Shown here: positions 23,610 through 32,600 of the stretch, piece after piece
Layout: every line of letters starts with the position of its first letter
Numbering within the stretch: position 1 is the stretch's first letter
NCBI RefSeq assembly: GCF_004123835.1
Contig: NZ_MZMU01000015.1
Coordinates: forward strand, 124,001-188,000
Direction of reading: 5' to 3'
Length of the DNA stretch: 64,000 nucleotides
Source: Rhizobium leguminosarum
GTDB taxonomy: Bacteria > Pseudomonadota > Alphaproteobacteria > Rhizobiales > Rhizobiaceae
The notes under the pieces: model-generated
What the model saw: the letters and a program-made list of their open reading frames with translations, nothing else
Told to the model about the DNA's origin: nothing
Database searches by the model: none
Position numbers and translations under genes: made by a program

Positions 23610-25112
23610 ATGACCCTTGTCGACGTCCGCACGCCTGATCCGAAACGCTTCATCCCCGGCGCCACCGGCGACTGGGAAGTCATCGTCGGCATGGAAGTCC
23701 ATGCCCAGGTGCTGTCCAATTCGAAGCTCTTCTCCGGCGCTTCGACGGAGTTCGGCAAGCCGCAGAATTCGAATGTTTCGATGGTCGACGCTGCCATGCC
23801 CGGCATGCTGCCCGTCATCAACGAGGAATGCGTCAAGCAGGCCGTTCGCACCGGCCTCGGCCTGAAAGCCCAGATCAACAAGCGCTCCCTCTTTGACCGC
23901 AAGAATTATTTCTATCCCGACCTGCCGCAGGGCTATCAGATCTCGCAGTTCAAGGATCCGATCGTCGGCGAGGGCAAGATCGTCATTTCACTCGGGCCGG
24001 ACCGCCAGGGCCAGTTCGAGGATATCGAGATCGGCATCGAGCGCCTGCATCTGGAACAGGATGCCGGCAAGTCGATGCATGACCAGCACGCGACCATGTC
24101 CTATGTCGATCTCAACCGTTCCGGCGTTGCCCTGATGGAGATCGTCTCCAAGCCCGACATGCGCTCGTCCGACGAGGCCAAGGCCTATATGACCAAGCTG
24201 CGCTCGATCGTGCGTTATCTCGGCACCTGCGACGGCAACATGGACGAGGGCTCGATGCGCGCCGACGTCAACGTCTCCGTCCGCCGTCCGGGCGAGGATT
24301 TCGGCACGCGTTGCGAGATCAAGAATGTCAACTCCATCCGTTTCATCGGCCAGGCGATCGAATATGAAGCCCGTCGCCAGATCGGCATTCTGGAGGACGG
24401 TGGCAAGATCGATCAGGAAACCCGCCTCTTCGACCCGAACAAGGGCGAGACGCGTTCGATGCGCTCCAAGGAGGATGCGCACGACTATCGTTATTTCCCC
24501 GATCCTGATCTGCTGCCGCTCGAATTCGACGACGCCTTTATCAAGACGCTCGAAGCCGATCTGCCGGAATTGCCTGACGATAAGAAGGAGCGCTTCGTGC
24601 GCGAGCTCGGCCTGTCGATCTACGACGCCTCGGTGCTCGTTTCCGAAAAAGCGATCGCCGACTATTTCGAAGCCGTCGCCGCAGGCCGTGACGGCAAGAC
24701 GGCCGCCAACTGGGTGATCAACGATCTGCTTGGCGCACTGAACCGCACCGGCAAGGACATCGAGCAGACGCCGGTTTCGCCGGCCCAGCTCGGCGCCATC
24801 ATCGATCTCATCAAGGCCGAAACCATCTCCGGCAAGATCGCCAAGGATCTCTTCGAGATCGTGCTCAACGAGGGCGGCGATCCCGCCGAGATCGTCGAAG
24901 CGCGCGGCATGAAGCAGGTGACGGATACCGGCGCGATCGAAAAGGCCGTGGACGAGATCATCGCCGCCAATCCCGATCAGGTCGAAAAGGTCAAGGCGAA
25001 GCCGACCATGGCAGCATGGTTCGTCGGCCAAGTGATGAAGGCGACCGGCGGCAAGGCCAATCCGCAGGCTGTCCAGGCCCTCGTCAAGGCGAAGCTCGGC
25101 ATCGAGGAATAA
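23610..25112 (+). CDS. gatB: Asp-tRNA(Asn)/Glu-tRNA(Gln) amidotransferase subunit B
   Basis: 500 residues. GatB signature GMEVHAQVLSNSKLFSG at residues 29-45, the FDRKNYFYPDLPQGYQISQ kinase-like active region near 95, VDLNRSGVALMEIVSKPDM, and the C-terminal tail domain (YqeY-like, TMAAWFVGQVMKATGGKANP). It phosphorylates and amidates the misacylated tRNA with ammonia from GatA. gatB is 2.4 kb away from gatCA, separated by GNAT, YjhX-like and DUF1294 genes. Confidence 0.98.
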   Translation: MTLVDVRTPDPKRFIPGATGDWEVIVGMEVHAQVLSNSKLFSGASTEFGKPQNSNVSMVDAAMPGMLPVINEECVKQAVRTGLGLKAQINKRSLFDRKNYFYPDLPQGYQISQFKDPIVGEGKIVISLGPDRQGQFEDIEIGIERLHLEQDAGKSMHDQHATMSYVDLNRSGVALMEIVSKPDMRSSDEAKAYMTKLRSIVRYLGTCDGNMDEGSMRADVNVSVRRPGEDFGTRCEIKNVNSIRFIGQAIEYEARRQIGILEDGGKIDQETRLFDPNKGETRSMRSKEDAHDYRYFPDPDLLPLEFDDAFIKTLEADLPELPDDKKERFVRELGLSIYDASVLVSEKAIADYFEAVAAGRDGKTAANWVINDLLGALNRTGKDIEQTPVSPAQLGAIIDLIKAETISGKIAKDLFEIVLNEGGDPAEIVEARGMKQVTDTGAIEKAVDEIIAANPDQVEKVKAKPTMAAWFVGQVMKATGGKANPQAVQALVKAKLGIEE

Positions 25113-25115
25113 GCG

Positions 25116-25619
25116 GTGTATTTCGTCCGCACCGCCGGCGAGCGCGACCTGGAGAAGGTGCGCGCCCTCCTGGTGGAGAGCTTTCATGCCACCTATGACA
25201 GCCTGCATGGCAGAGCCAAGGTGGAGGATCTGATCGCCCATCTCTTTTCGCCGGCGGCGCTGAAGACGCGCCTGGTGCGAAAGGATGCCGAATTCCTCGT
25301 GGCCGACGACGGCCGCAATATCGGCGGCATGGGGTATGCGGCAATGTCGCAGCAATTGACGAAGACGGTCATGCTGCATCTCCTCTATGTCAGGCCGGCG
25401 CTGCAGCGCCAGGGTATCGGCCGCGATATCTTCGCCGAACTCGAAACCTGCTTTCCCGATGCGGAGATCATGCGCCTCGAAGTCGAACCGCAGAATGCCG
25501 CGGCGATCGCCTTCTATCGCACGCACGGCTTCACCGAGATCGGCCGCAATGAGAATAGCGGAGCCGGACAGTCCGGCATTCCGGCGCTGATCTTCGAAAA
25601 ACCACTCGAAGGGCATTGA
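25116..25619 (+). CDS. GNAT family N-acetyltransferase
   Basis: 167 residues, GTG start 3 bases after the gatB stop. N-terminal YFVRTAGERDLEKVRALLVE, acetyl-CoA loop VRPALQRQGIGRDIFAEL (about 93-110), then EPQNAAAIAFYRTHGF. It resembles RimI/ArgA-like GNATs, but the target is unknown. Tight spacing implies co-transcription with gatB and the next GNAT gene. Confidence 0.88.
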   Translation: MYFVRTAGERDLEKVRALLVESFHATYDSLHGRAKVEDLIAHLFSPAALKTRLVRKDAEFLVADDGRNIGGMGYAAMSQQLTKTVMLHLLYVRPALQRQGIGRDIFAELETCFPDAEIMRLEVEPQNAAAIAFYRTHGFTEIGRNENSGAGQSGIPALIFEKPLEGH

Positions 25620-25623
25620 GACT

Positions 25624-26097
25624 GTGGCGGTCGAGTTGCCCGACATTCTCATTCGTCCGGCGCGCCGGGAAGATCTGCCGGCACTCGTGGCGATGTTTGC
25701 CGCCGATGCACTCGGCGGTCACGGCGATACCACGGAAGCTGAAGCCTTCCCGGATTATCTCAGGGCCTTCGCCGTCATCGAGGCCTCGCCCGACCAGACG
25801 CTTTACGTCGCAGAGCGTGGCGGCGAGGTCGTCGGCACGTTTCACACGATGGTGACGACTTCGCTCACTGGCCGCGGCTCCTCGGCGATGATTATCGAGG
25901 CGGTGCAGACACGCGCCGATATGCGCGGGCAGGGGGTCGGCGGACTGATGATCGAATTCGCCATTGCCGAGGCAAAAGGCCGCGGTATCGGGCGGGTAGC
26001 GTTGACCTCGAATGCGATACGCAAGGATGCCCATCGTTTCTATGAAAGGCTGGGCTTCAAGCCCTCGCATCTGGGCTTCAAGATGGCTTTGAAATGA
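25624..26097 (+). CDS. GNAT family N-acetyltransferase
   Basis: 157 residues, GTG start 4 bases after the preceding GNAT stop. IRPARREDLPALVAMFAADALGG (N-terminal strand and helix, split across two elements), core TRADMRGQGVGGLMIEFAI (acetyl-CoA loop, about residues 97-115), and the final KDAHRFYERLGF. Third gene of the gatB-GNAT-GNAT unit. Substrate unknown. Confidence 0.88.
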   Translation: MAVELPDILIRPARREDLPALVAMFAADALGGHGDTTEAEAFPDYLRAFAVIEASPDQTLYVAERGGEVVGTFHTMVTTSLTGRGSSAMIIEAVQTRADMRGQGVGGLMIEFAIAEAKGRGIGRVALTSNAIRKDAHRFYERLGFKPSHLGFKMALK

Positions 26098-26200
26098 CCC
26101 GTGACTGTCGCGGAATCGCTGGACAATTCGGCTTGGCGACGGCATAAGCGAGGAAACGAATTCTGGTTTGGCTCGCATCTGGCGGGCACAAGGAAAAGAC

Positions 26201-26599
26201 ATGTGGAATCTTCTGGTTCAGACCTTTACCTGGTGGAACGGTCAGACGATGGGCACGCGTTTTGCGACCTGGCGTTTTGGCAAGCGCGTCGGCGAGGATG
26301 ATTTCGGCAACGTCTACTACGAAGGCGGCATGTCTTCCTACGGTCTGCCGAAGCGCTGGGTGATCTACAAGGGTTATGCCGAAGCTTCCGCCATTCCGCC
26401 GGGTTGGCATGGCTGGATGCATCATCGCACCGATGTTCCCCCGTCCAAGGAGAGCTACGTCGCCAAGGATTGGCAGAAGCCACACCGGCCCAACCATACC
26501 GGTTCGCCGCAGGCCTATCGTCCGCCGGGCTCTATCGCCGTTCCGGGCGAACGTCCGCGCGTCACAGGCGATTACGATGCTTGGACGCCGGGCAACTGA
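26201..26599 (+). CDS. NADH:ubiquinone oxidoreductase accessory subunit, NDUFA12 family
   Basis: 132 residues. ATG 26201 is preceded by AGGAAAAG and gives MWNLLVQTFTWWNGQTMGTR, the usual N-terminus. Family features are GTRFATWRFGKRVGEDDFGN, YYEGG, GLPKRWVIYKG and the PPGWHGWMHH motif. In alphaproteobacteria this is a supernumerary complex I subunit on the cytoplasmic arm, the B17.2 homologue. A second complex I accessory protein (NDUFS4-type) is at 61509 in this window. Confidence 0.95.
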   Translation: MWNLLVQTFTWWNGQTMGTRFATWRFGKRVGEDDFGNVYYEGGMSSYGLPKRWVIYKGYAEASAIPPGWHGWMHHRTDVPPSKESYVAKDWQKPHRPNHTGSPQAYRPPGSIAVPGERPRVTGDYDAWTPGN

Positions 26600-26714
26600 G
26601 ACGGCTCGACCGGGCGATCCCAAGACCCGGCTTTTGGCCACAATTGACCTTTACCCGCAGGTTGGCCGCGCTTGACCGCGGCCGTGAACTGAAAATGTCT
26701 GGAGACGGGTACAT

Positions 26715-27149
26715 ATGAAGCTCTTCACGCGGAACATGGTCCTGCGTGCCGCCGGATCGCTGCTGGCGCTCTCGGCCCTGCTTCCGCCAGTTGCGGCACA
26801 TGCCGCACGCATCGAAAATCCGGTTGCCGTCTTTTCCGGCCTCGACAAGATCACTGGCCGCATCACGACCTTCGACGTCTATGTCAATGAGACGGTACAG
26901 TTCGGTGCGCTGCAGGTGACACCGAAGGCCTGTTATTCGCGCGACCAGTCGGAAGCACAGAAGATCGACGGTTTCGTCGAGGTCGACGAGATCACCCTCG
27001 ACCGCAAGATCCGCCGCATCTTCACCGGCTGGATGTTCGCCGCCAGCCCCGGCCTCAACGCCGTCGAGCACCCGATCTATGACGTCTGGCTGAAGGATTG
27101 CAAGGCAAACTCGGATGTCCCGGCTCCTGACGGTGCCAAGGCGAAATAG
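26715..27149 (+). CDS. DUF2155 domain-containing secreted protein
   Basis: 144 residues. A Sec signal peptide (hydrophobic LRAAGSLLALSALLPPVAAHA, cleavage after AHA near residue 31) precedes the DUF2155 domain: FSGLDKITGRITTFDVYVNE, FGALQVTPKACYSRDQSEA, IFTGWMFAASPGLNAVEHP, and a C-terminal DCK. The two Cys may form a disulfide in the periplasm. Role unknown; it usually sits near the NDUFA12 gene, as here. Confidence 0.92.
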   Translation: MKLFTRNMVLRAAGSLLALSALLPPVAAHAARIENPVAVFSGLDKITGRITTFDVYVNETVQFGALQVTPKACYSRDQSEAQKIDGFVEVDEITLDRKIRRIFTGWMFAASPGLNAVEHPIYDVWLKDCKANSDVPAPDGAKAK

Positions 27150-27261
27150 CTGCATCTTCGTTAGGCTGGCATCTCCCTATGCGCCTGATCCTCATGTGCT
27201 ATCCGCAGGATCATCTCGGAGGATCGTCCCGCTCGATCAAACCTCCGTCGGATAATGATCG

Positions 27262-27876
27262 TCAGAAAGCCAGGTGCGGCGATTCCATCGCCGCAGCAAG
27301 CATCGCGGCGTAATCGGCCTTCGGAACGTCGATCGCTCCGAACGTCTTCAGGTGCTCGGTGGTGAACTGGGTGTCGAGCAGGGTGAAGCCCCTTTCCCGC
27401 AGCCGGTCGACCAAGTGAACGAGGCAGATCTTCGAGGCATCTGTCCGGCGCGAAAACATGCTTTCGCCGAAGAAGGCCGAGCCGAGCGAGACGCCGTAGA
27501 GGCCGCCGACCAATTCATCGTTCTCCCAGGCTTCGACGGTATGGGCATGGCCCATGTCGAAGAGCGTCGAGTAGAGCGATCTGATCGTCCTGTTGATCCA
27601 GGTGCTCGGGCGCCCGGACGTCTCCTCCGCACAGGCGGCGATGACCTGATCGAAAGCGTGATCGAAACGGATCTCGAAGGGTTTCCTGCGCACTGTCTTG
27701 GCAAGGCTTTTCGACACATGGAAATGGTCGAACGGCAGCACGCCGCGCAGTTCCGGTTCGACCCAGAAGATCTCCGGGTCGTCGGCGGATTCGGCCATCG
27801 GGAAGAGGCCGATGGAATAGGCGCGCAGGAGAATGTCAGGGGTTATGCCTGGTGACTTCCTGCGCGATCCTGCCAT
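27262..27876 (-). CDS. aat: Leucyl/phenylalanyl-tRNA--protein transferase
   Basis: 204 residues from ATG 27876, 7 bases after the accC stop; a longer frame would overlap accC. Motifs: GLFPMAE (residues 23-29), WVEPELRGVLPFD, VEAWENDELVGGLYGVSLG and the FFGESMFSRR block, DTQFTTEHLKTFGA. It adds Leu or Phe to N-terminal Arg/Lys for degradation by the N-end rule. Probably in the accBC transcript. Confidence 0.96.
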   Translation of the reverse strand: MAGSRRKSPGITPDILLRAYSIGLFPMAESADDPEIFWVEPELRGVLPFDHFHVSKSLAKTVRRKPFEIRFDHAFDQVIAACAEETSGRPSTWINRTIRSLYSTLFDMGHAHTVEAWENDELVGGLYGVSLGSAFFGESMFSRRTDASKICLVHLVDRLRERGFTLLDTQFTTEHLKTFGAIDVPKADYAAMLAAAMESPHLAF

Positions 27877-27883
27877 TCCTGTC

Positions 27884-29233
27884 CTATGCCGCCGGTGTCT
27901 TGGCGAGGTAGTCTTCCAGCCAATGGATGTCGTAGTCGCCGTTGGCGATATCCTGGTTGGAGACAAGATCCTGGAACAGCGGCAACGTCGTATTGATGCC
28001 GTCGACGACGAATTCGTCAAGCGCTCGGCGCAGGCGCATCATGCATTCGACGCGGGTACGGCCGTGCACGATCAGCTTGCCGATGAGGCTGTCGTAATAG
28101 GGCGGGATCTTGTAGCCCTGATAGGCACCGGAATCGATGCGCACGCCGAGGCCGCCCGGCGCGTGGAAATGCGTGATCGTGCCGGGCGAAGGCACGAAGG
28201 TGCGCGGGTGCTCGGCATTGATACGGCACTCGATGGCGTGACCGGAAAAATGCACTTCGTCCTGCGTCACCGAGAGACCGCCGCCGGAAGCGACACGGAT
28301 CTGCTCGTGCACGAGGTCGATGCCGGTGATCGCTTCGGTGATCGGATGCTCCACCTGCAGGCGGGTGTTCATTTCGATGAAATAGAACTCGCCGTTTTCG
28401 TAAAGGAATTCGATCGTACCGGCGCCGCGATATTTCAGCTTCTTCATGGCGTCGGCGCAGACCTGGCCGATCTTCATGCGCTGTTCAACGTTGAGTGCCG
28501 GCGAATTCGCCTCTTCCCAGACCTTCTGATGGCGGCGCTGCAGCGAGCAGTCGCGCTCGCCGAGATGGATGGCATTGCCTTCGCCGTCGCCGAACACCTG
28601 GATTTCGATGTGGCGTGGCTTGCCGAGATATTTTTCCATGTAGACGGCATCGTTGCCGAAGGCGGCTGCCGCTTCCGTGCGCGCCGTCGACCAGGCTTCG
28701 ATCAGGTCGGCCTCGCTCTTGGCGACCTTCATGCCGCGTCCGCCGCCGCCGGCCGTCGCCTTGATCAGCACGGGATAGCCGATTTCAGCGGCCGTCTTCA
28801 GCGCATCTTCTTCGGTCTTCACTTCGCCGTCCGAGCCCGGAACGACGGGAATGCCGAGTTCGAGCGCCGTTGTCTTGGCGGTGATCTTGTCGCCCATGAT
28901 GCGGATATGATCCGCCGTCGGCCCAATGAAAGTGATGCCGTGGGCTTCGAGGATATCGGCGAACTTGGCATTCTCCGACAGAAAGCCGTAGCCCGGATGC
29001 ACGGCGTCAGCGCCGGTGATCTCGCAGGCGGCGACAATCTGATGGATGTTGAGATAGCTCTCGCGCGAGGAGGGCGGGCCGATGCAGACACTTTCGTCGG
29101 CAAGGCGCACATGCATGGCATCGGCGTCAGCGGTGGAATGAACCGCGACGCAGGCGATGCCGAGCTCCTTGCAGGCCCGGAGCACGCGAAGGGCGATTTC
29201 CCCGCGATTGGCGATGAGGATTTTCGAAATCAT
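27884..29233 (-). CDS. accC: Acetyl-CoA carboxylase, biotin carboxylase subunit
   Basis: 449 residues from ATG 29233 (MISKILIANRGEIALRVLRA), the standard start. ATP-grasp domain with GGGGRGMK at about residues 163-170, EKYLGKPRHIEIQV, the active-site EMNTRLQVEHPITE and biotin-carboxylase C-terminal domain with ECRINAEHP. It carboxylates biotin on AccB in the first step of malonyl-CoA synthesis. Follows accB by 10 bases. Confidence 0.98.
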   Translation of the reverse strand: MISKILIANRGEIALRVLRACKELGIACVAVHSTADADAMHVRLADESVCIGPPSSRESYLNIHQIVAACEITGADAVHPGYGFLSENAKFADILEAHGITFIGPTADHIRIMGDKITAKTTALELGIPVVPGSDGEVKTEEDALKTAAEIGYPVLIKATAGGGGRGMKVAKSEADLIEAWSTARTEAAAAFGNDAVYMEKYLGKPRHIEIQVFGDGEGNAIHLGERDCSLQRRHQKVWEEANSPALNVEQRMKIGQVCADAMKKLKYRGAGTIEFLYENGEFYFIEMNTRLQVEHPITEAITGIDLVHEQIRVASGGGLSVTQDEVHFSGHAIECRINAEHPRTFVPSPGTITHFHAPGGLGVRIDSGAYQGYKIPPYYDSLIGKLIVHGRTRVECMMRLRRALDEFVVDGINTTLPLFQDLVSNQDIANGDYDIHWLEDYLAKTPAA

Positions 29234-29243
29234 GGGCATCGGC

Positions 29244-29714
29244 CTATTCGATGACGACGAGGGCTTGGCCGTATTCGACGGGATGTCCGTCATCGACGAG
29301 GATCTCGGTCACCTTGCCTGACTTCGGCGAGGGGATCTGGTTCATCGTCTTCATCGCTTCGATGATGATCAACGTCTGGCCTTCCTTGACGGTTGCGCCG
29401 ATTTCGATGAACGGACGCGCGCCCGGAGCCGGCGCCATATAGACGGTGCCCACCATCGGTGCATTGACGACATTGGCCGGGTTGCGGCTGGGAGCTGCGG
29501 CAGGCGCGGCAACGGCTGCCGCAGCGGCGGCTGCGGGCGCGGCATAACCAGGTGCTGCGATCGGCGCCTGGACATATTGCGGCGTGCCGGCGCGGGAAAC
29601 GCGGATGCGCAGGTCGTCCTGCTCGACCTCGATCTCCGTCAGATCCGTTTCGTTCAGAATATTGGCGAGATCGCGGATCAGTGCCTGGTCGATACCCGAT
29701 TTCTTTTCAGCCAT
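29244..29714 (-). CDS. accB: Acetyl-CoA carboxylase, biotin carboxyl carrier protein
   Basis: 156 residues from ATG 29714 (MAEKKSGIDQALIRDLANIL). An Ala/Pro-rich linker (about residues 53-78) leads to the biotinyl domain, with the biotin Lys in IIEAMKTMNQI near residue 122. First gene of accB-accC-aat; aroQ lies 20 bases upstream and is likely in the same operon, as in many proteobacteria. Confidence 0.97.
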   Translation of the reverse strand: MAEKKSGIDQALIRDLANILNETDLTEIEVEQDDLRIRVSRAGTPQYVQAPIAAPGYAAPAAAAAAAVAAPAAAPSRNPANVVNAPMVGTVYMAPAPGARPFIEIGATVKEGQTLIIIEAMKTMNQIPSPKSGKVTEILVDDGHPVEYGQALVVIE

Positions 29715-29734
29715 GGTGTTGCCCTGTTTTCTTC

Positions 29735-30172
29735 TTATGCCGTGATGTTCTTCAGCGCGTGGAGCGCCAGGATGTAGCTGTGAGGCCCGAAGCCGCAGAT
29801 CACGCCTTTGCATGCCGGCGCGATCATCGACTTATGGCGGAATTCTTCCCGTGCATGCACGTTGGATATGTGGAGCTCGACGACGGGAATGGAAATAGCG
29901 CGGATCGCATCATGCAGCGCGAGCGATGTATGCGTATAGGCGCCTGCATTGATGGCAACGCCGACGGACTTTTCGTCGGCCTCATGGAACCAGTCGACGA
30001 GCGTGCCTTCGTGGTTGCTCTGGCGGAAGTCGATATCGAGACCAAGTTCGCGGCCTGCGGCCTTGCAGTCCGCCTCGATGTCCTTGAGCGTCTTGCCGCC
30101 ATAAATGCCGGGCTCTCGTTTACCCAGCATGTTCAGGTTGGGGCCGTTCAGGACAAAAATCGTTTGCGTCAT
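29735..30172 (-). CDS. aroQ: 3-dehydroquinate dehydratase, type II
   Basis: 145 residues. Type II motifs NGPNLNMLGKREPGIYG (residues 9-25; catalytic Tyr and Arg), DFRQSNHEGTLVDWFHEA, INAGAYTHTSLALHDAI and the C-terminal VELHISNVHAREEFRHKS (His and Arg). Third step of the shikimate pathway. Spacing to accB (20 bases) supports an aroQ-accB-accC-aat operon. Confidence 0.97.
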   Translation of the reverse strand: MTQTIFVLNGPNLNMLGKREPGIYGGKTLKDIEADCKAAGRELGLDIDFRQSNHEGTLVDWFHEADEKSVGVAINAGAYTHTSLALHDAIRAISIPVVELHISNVHAREEFRHKSMIAPACKGVICGFGPHSYILALHALKNITA

Positions 30173-30325
30173 CGAATGTTCCGTAAAATGTACGACGGCA
30201 ACCTATAGACTCCGCGAAGGCTGAATGAAAGCCCTTACGGATTGGCCAGCGGCAATCGTGCCACATTTGTCCACATGGTTGAAACACTTCGATTTTGGCG
30301 ATTTGATGGGCTGACGGTCGCTCAA

Positions 30326-30428
30326 GCATGTCGCGCAAAAGTGCGCAGCGGTTTTGCGATAACGACATGCGCAAAAATAAATATCAAAAGCGCGAGAAGT
30401 GCAATCTGAAAGATTGCGACGCGCTTGG
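30326..30428. repeat. Two-palindrome intergenic repeat, RIME-like (copy B)
   Basis: First palindrome arms GCATGTCG (30326-30333) and CGACATGC (30363-30370) around GCAGCGGTTTTGCG; second palindrome AAAGCGCGAGAAGTGCAATC / GATTGCGACGCGCTT (30387-30425). Same architecture as 1680-1783. It lies just downstream of the DsbA-like gene and may act as its transcript end. Confidence 0.75.
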
Positions 30429-30433
30429 TTTGC

Positions 30434-31192
30434 TCAGCAGGCGGTCTTGCCGCAGCTGCGCATGTTCTTGACTTTGGCTTCGAGATCGTCGAGCCCAACG
30501 GCGCCGGGCACCAGTTCGTTGCCGATCACATAAGAGGGCGTGCCGCTGATGCCGAGACTGGAGGCGAGCTGGTAGGTCGCCTGGACGATTCCGTCATTCG
30601 GGCTCTTTGCCATCTCGGCGCGGATCTTGTCCTCCTTGACCCCGAGCGAAGCGGCGACCGCGATCGCTGTTTCGTCAGAGGCGCGGCCTTCCGTGCCGAG
30701 AAGGGCGACGTGGAAATCGGCATATTTCTCCGGTGCCAGCTTGCGGAAGGCGTCGGCCACCTTGTGGGCAGCGACCGAATCCGGCCCGAGGATCGGGAAA
30801 TCCTTGAGGACGAAACGGACGTTCTTGTCCTTCTTCAGCATCGCCTGCATGTCGGGAAGCGCATGACGGCAGTAGCTGCAGTTATAATCGAAGAATTCGA
30901 CGACAGTGACATCGCCCTTGGGATTGCCGAGCGTGACGTCGTTCTTCGATTCGAAGATGTTGGTGGTGTTCTCTTCGATCGCCATATTGGCCTTCACCGA
31001 CCGCTGGGCCTCCTGCTTCTTCTGCAGCGCATCCTGGACTTCGAGCATGATCTCGGGGTTCTCGATCAGGTATTGCTTGATGAATTCGCCGAACTCCTTC
31101 TTCTGCTGGTCGTCGAGCGCTGCCGCCGGAAGCGGAAGGGCGATCGATGCGGCAAGCGCCAGTGCGGTGAAGGTCTTCGGGAAGAATGCCAT
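30434..31192 (-). CDS. DsbA family thiol:disulfide oxidoreductase, periplasmic
   Basis: 252 residues with a signal peptide (residues 1-25, ending PAAALDD). A helical segment of about 60 residues precedes the thioredoxin fold. The active site is CSYC (105-108, in FFDYNCSYCRHALPDM), and the cis-Pro loop is SGTPSYVIG near 215. Two further Cys are at the C-terminus (RSCGKTAC). The helical N-terminus resembles ScsC/Com1-type DsbA relatives, some of which are trimeric isomerases. Confidence 0.92.
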   Translation of the reverse strand: MAFFPKTFTALALAASIALPLPAAALDDQQKKEFGEFIKQYLIENPEIMLEVQDALQKKQEAQRSVKANMAIEENTTNIFESKNDVTLGNPKGDVTVVEFFDYNCSYCRHALPDMQAMLKKDKNVRFVLKDFPILGPDSVAAHKVADAFRKLAPEKYADFHVALLGTEGRASDETAIAVAASLGVKEDKIRAEMAKSPNDGIVQATYQLASSLGISGTPSYVIGNELVPGAVGLDDLEAKVKNMRSCGKTAC

Positions 31193-31373
31193 GATATCCT
31201 CGTCATCGGCGATATGGTCGTCTCTTCATCGAGAAGACCGTCGCCGGGTTAATGGACTTGAATGCGTCGCGTCAAGGTACGGTGCGTTCGGTTCTGCTCA
31301 AACCAGAATTTTTCATCCCCGCGCGGCCCTCGCGGGATTGTGATGAGCCGATTAATGCGGCAATTGTCGGGCC

Positions 31374-32561
31374 GTGATTGCAGAAGCTGAGCGAGAAACG
31401 ATCTTGTTTTCCATATCGAAACGCAGCGAAGTCGAGCCTTTTCACGCCATGGACGTCCTGGCGGAGGCGACGAAGCGGCGTGCGAGCGGCCATCCGGTGA
31501 TCTCGATGGCGGTTGGCCAGCCTTCGCATCCGGCACCTCAAGCGGCCCTCGAAGTGGCGCGCGCAGCCCTTGCCGAAGGCCGGATCGGTTATACCGATGC
31601 GCTGGGAACGGCGCGGCTGAAATCGGCGCTCGCCTGGCACTACAAGGATCGCCACGGCCTGGAGATCGATCCCAAGCGCATCGCCATCACCACCGGCTCC
31701 TCGGCGGGTTTCAATCTCGCCTTCCTGTCGCTCTTCGATGCCGGCGATGCCGTGGCAATCGCAAGACCCGGTTATCCCGCCTATCGCAATATCCTTGGTG
31801 CACTGGGTCTGAAGGTTCTCGAAGTGCCGGTAACGGCCGAGAACCACTTCACGCTGACGCCGCAAAGCCTTGAAGCGGCGCAGAAGGAAAGCGGTATGAG
31901 GCTGAAAGGCGTGCTGCTCGCAAGCCCCGCCAACCCAACCGGTACGGTGACCGGCCGCGAGGGGCTGAAGGCGCTTTCGGACTATTGCGCGGCCCATTCC
32001 ATCGCTTTCATCTCCGATGAAATCTACCACGGGCTGACCTTCGCTGGCGAGGAGGCGAGCGCGCTGGAGCTGACCGACGAGGCGATCGTCATCAACTCCT
32101 TCTCTAAATATTATTGCATGACCGGCTGGCGAATCGGCTGGATGGTGCTTCCCGAGCGCCTGGTTCGGCCGATCGAGCGGGTGGCGCAGAGCCTTTATAT
32201 TTCCCCACCCGAGCTTTCCCAGATCGCCGCCACGGCCGCTCTGAGCGCCGGCGCCGAGCTCGATCGTTACAAGGCGAGCTACGCCGCCAACCGCGATTTG
32301 CTGATGCGGCGACTGCCGCAGATTGGGTTTTCGATCGCCTCGCCGATGGACGGGGCCTTCTACGCCTATCTCGACGTTACCCGCTTCACCAATGACAGCA
32401 TGGGCTTTGCCAAACGCATGCTCGCGGAAATCGACGTTGCCGCCACGCCCGGTCTCGATTTCGATCCGCTGGAGGGAAATCGAAGCTTGCGTCTCTCCTA
32501 TGCGGGCTCGCAAGCGGAGATCGCCGAGGCGGTGGAGCGAATCGCAGCCTGGCTGAAGTAA
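31374..32561 (+). CDS. PLP-dependent aminotransferase, class I/II
   Basis: 395 residues. Conserved pieces: GQPSHPAP near residue 46, TTGSSAGFNLAFLSLFDAGD, SPANPTGTVTG, FISDEIYHGLTF, the PLP Lys in NSFSKYYCMTGWRIGW (about 245) and the final SLRLSYAGS Arg. The start is uncertain: GTG 31374 is used here; TTG 31404 would give LFSISKRSEVEPFHAMDV, closer to relatives. Substrate not assignable. Confidence 0.9.
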   Translation: MIAEAERETILFSISKRSEVEPFHAMDVLAEATKRRASGHPVISMAVGQPSHPAPQAALEVARAALAEGRIGYTDALGTARLKSALAWHYKDRHGLEIDPKRIAITTGSSAGFNLAFLSLFDAGDAVAIARPGYPAYRNILGALGLKVLEVPVTAENHFTLTPQSLEAAQKESGMRLKGVLLASPANPTGTVTGREGLKALSDYCAAHSIAFISDEIYHGLTFAGEEASALELTDEAIVINSFSKYYCMTGWRIGWMVLPERLVRPIERVAQSLYISPPELSQIAATAALSAGAELDRYKASYAANRDLLMRRLPQIGFSIASPMDGAFYAYLDVTRFTNDSMGFAKRMLAEIDVAATPGLDFDPLEGNRSLRLSYAGSQAEIAEAVERIAAWLK

Positions 32562-32600
32562 CGTCCGCTGCCGGGCAAGCGGCGGTGCGCTCTCCAATCC

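Noticed and set aside
23988..25652. A 554-codon open frame antisense to gatB and a GNAT gene
   Set aside because: Shadow of GatB; no motif, no ribosome-binding site, and it crosses several gene boundaries.
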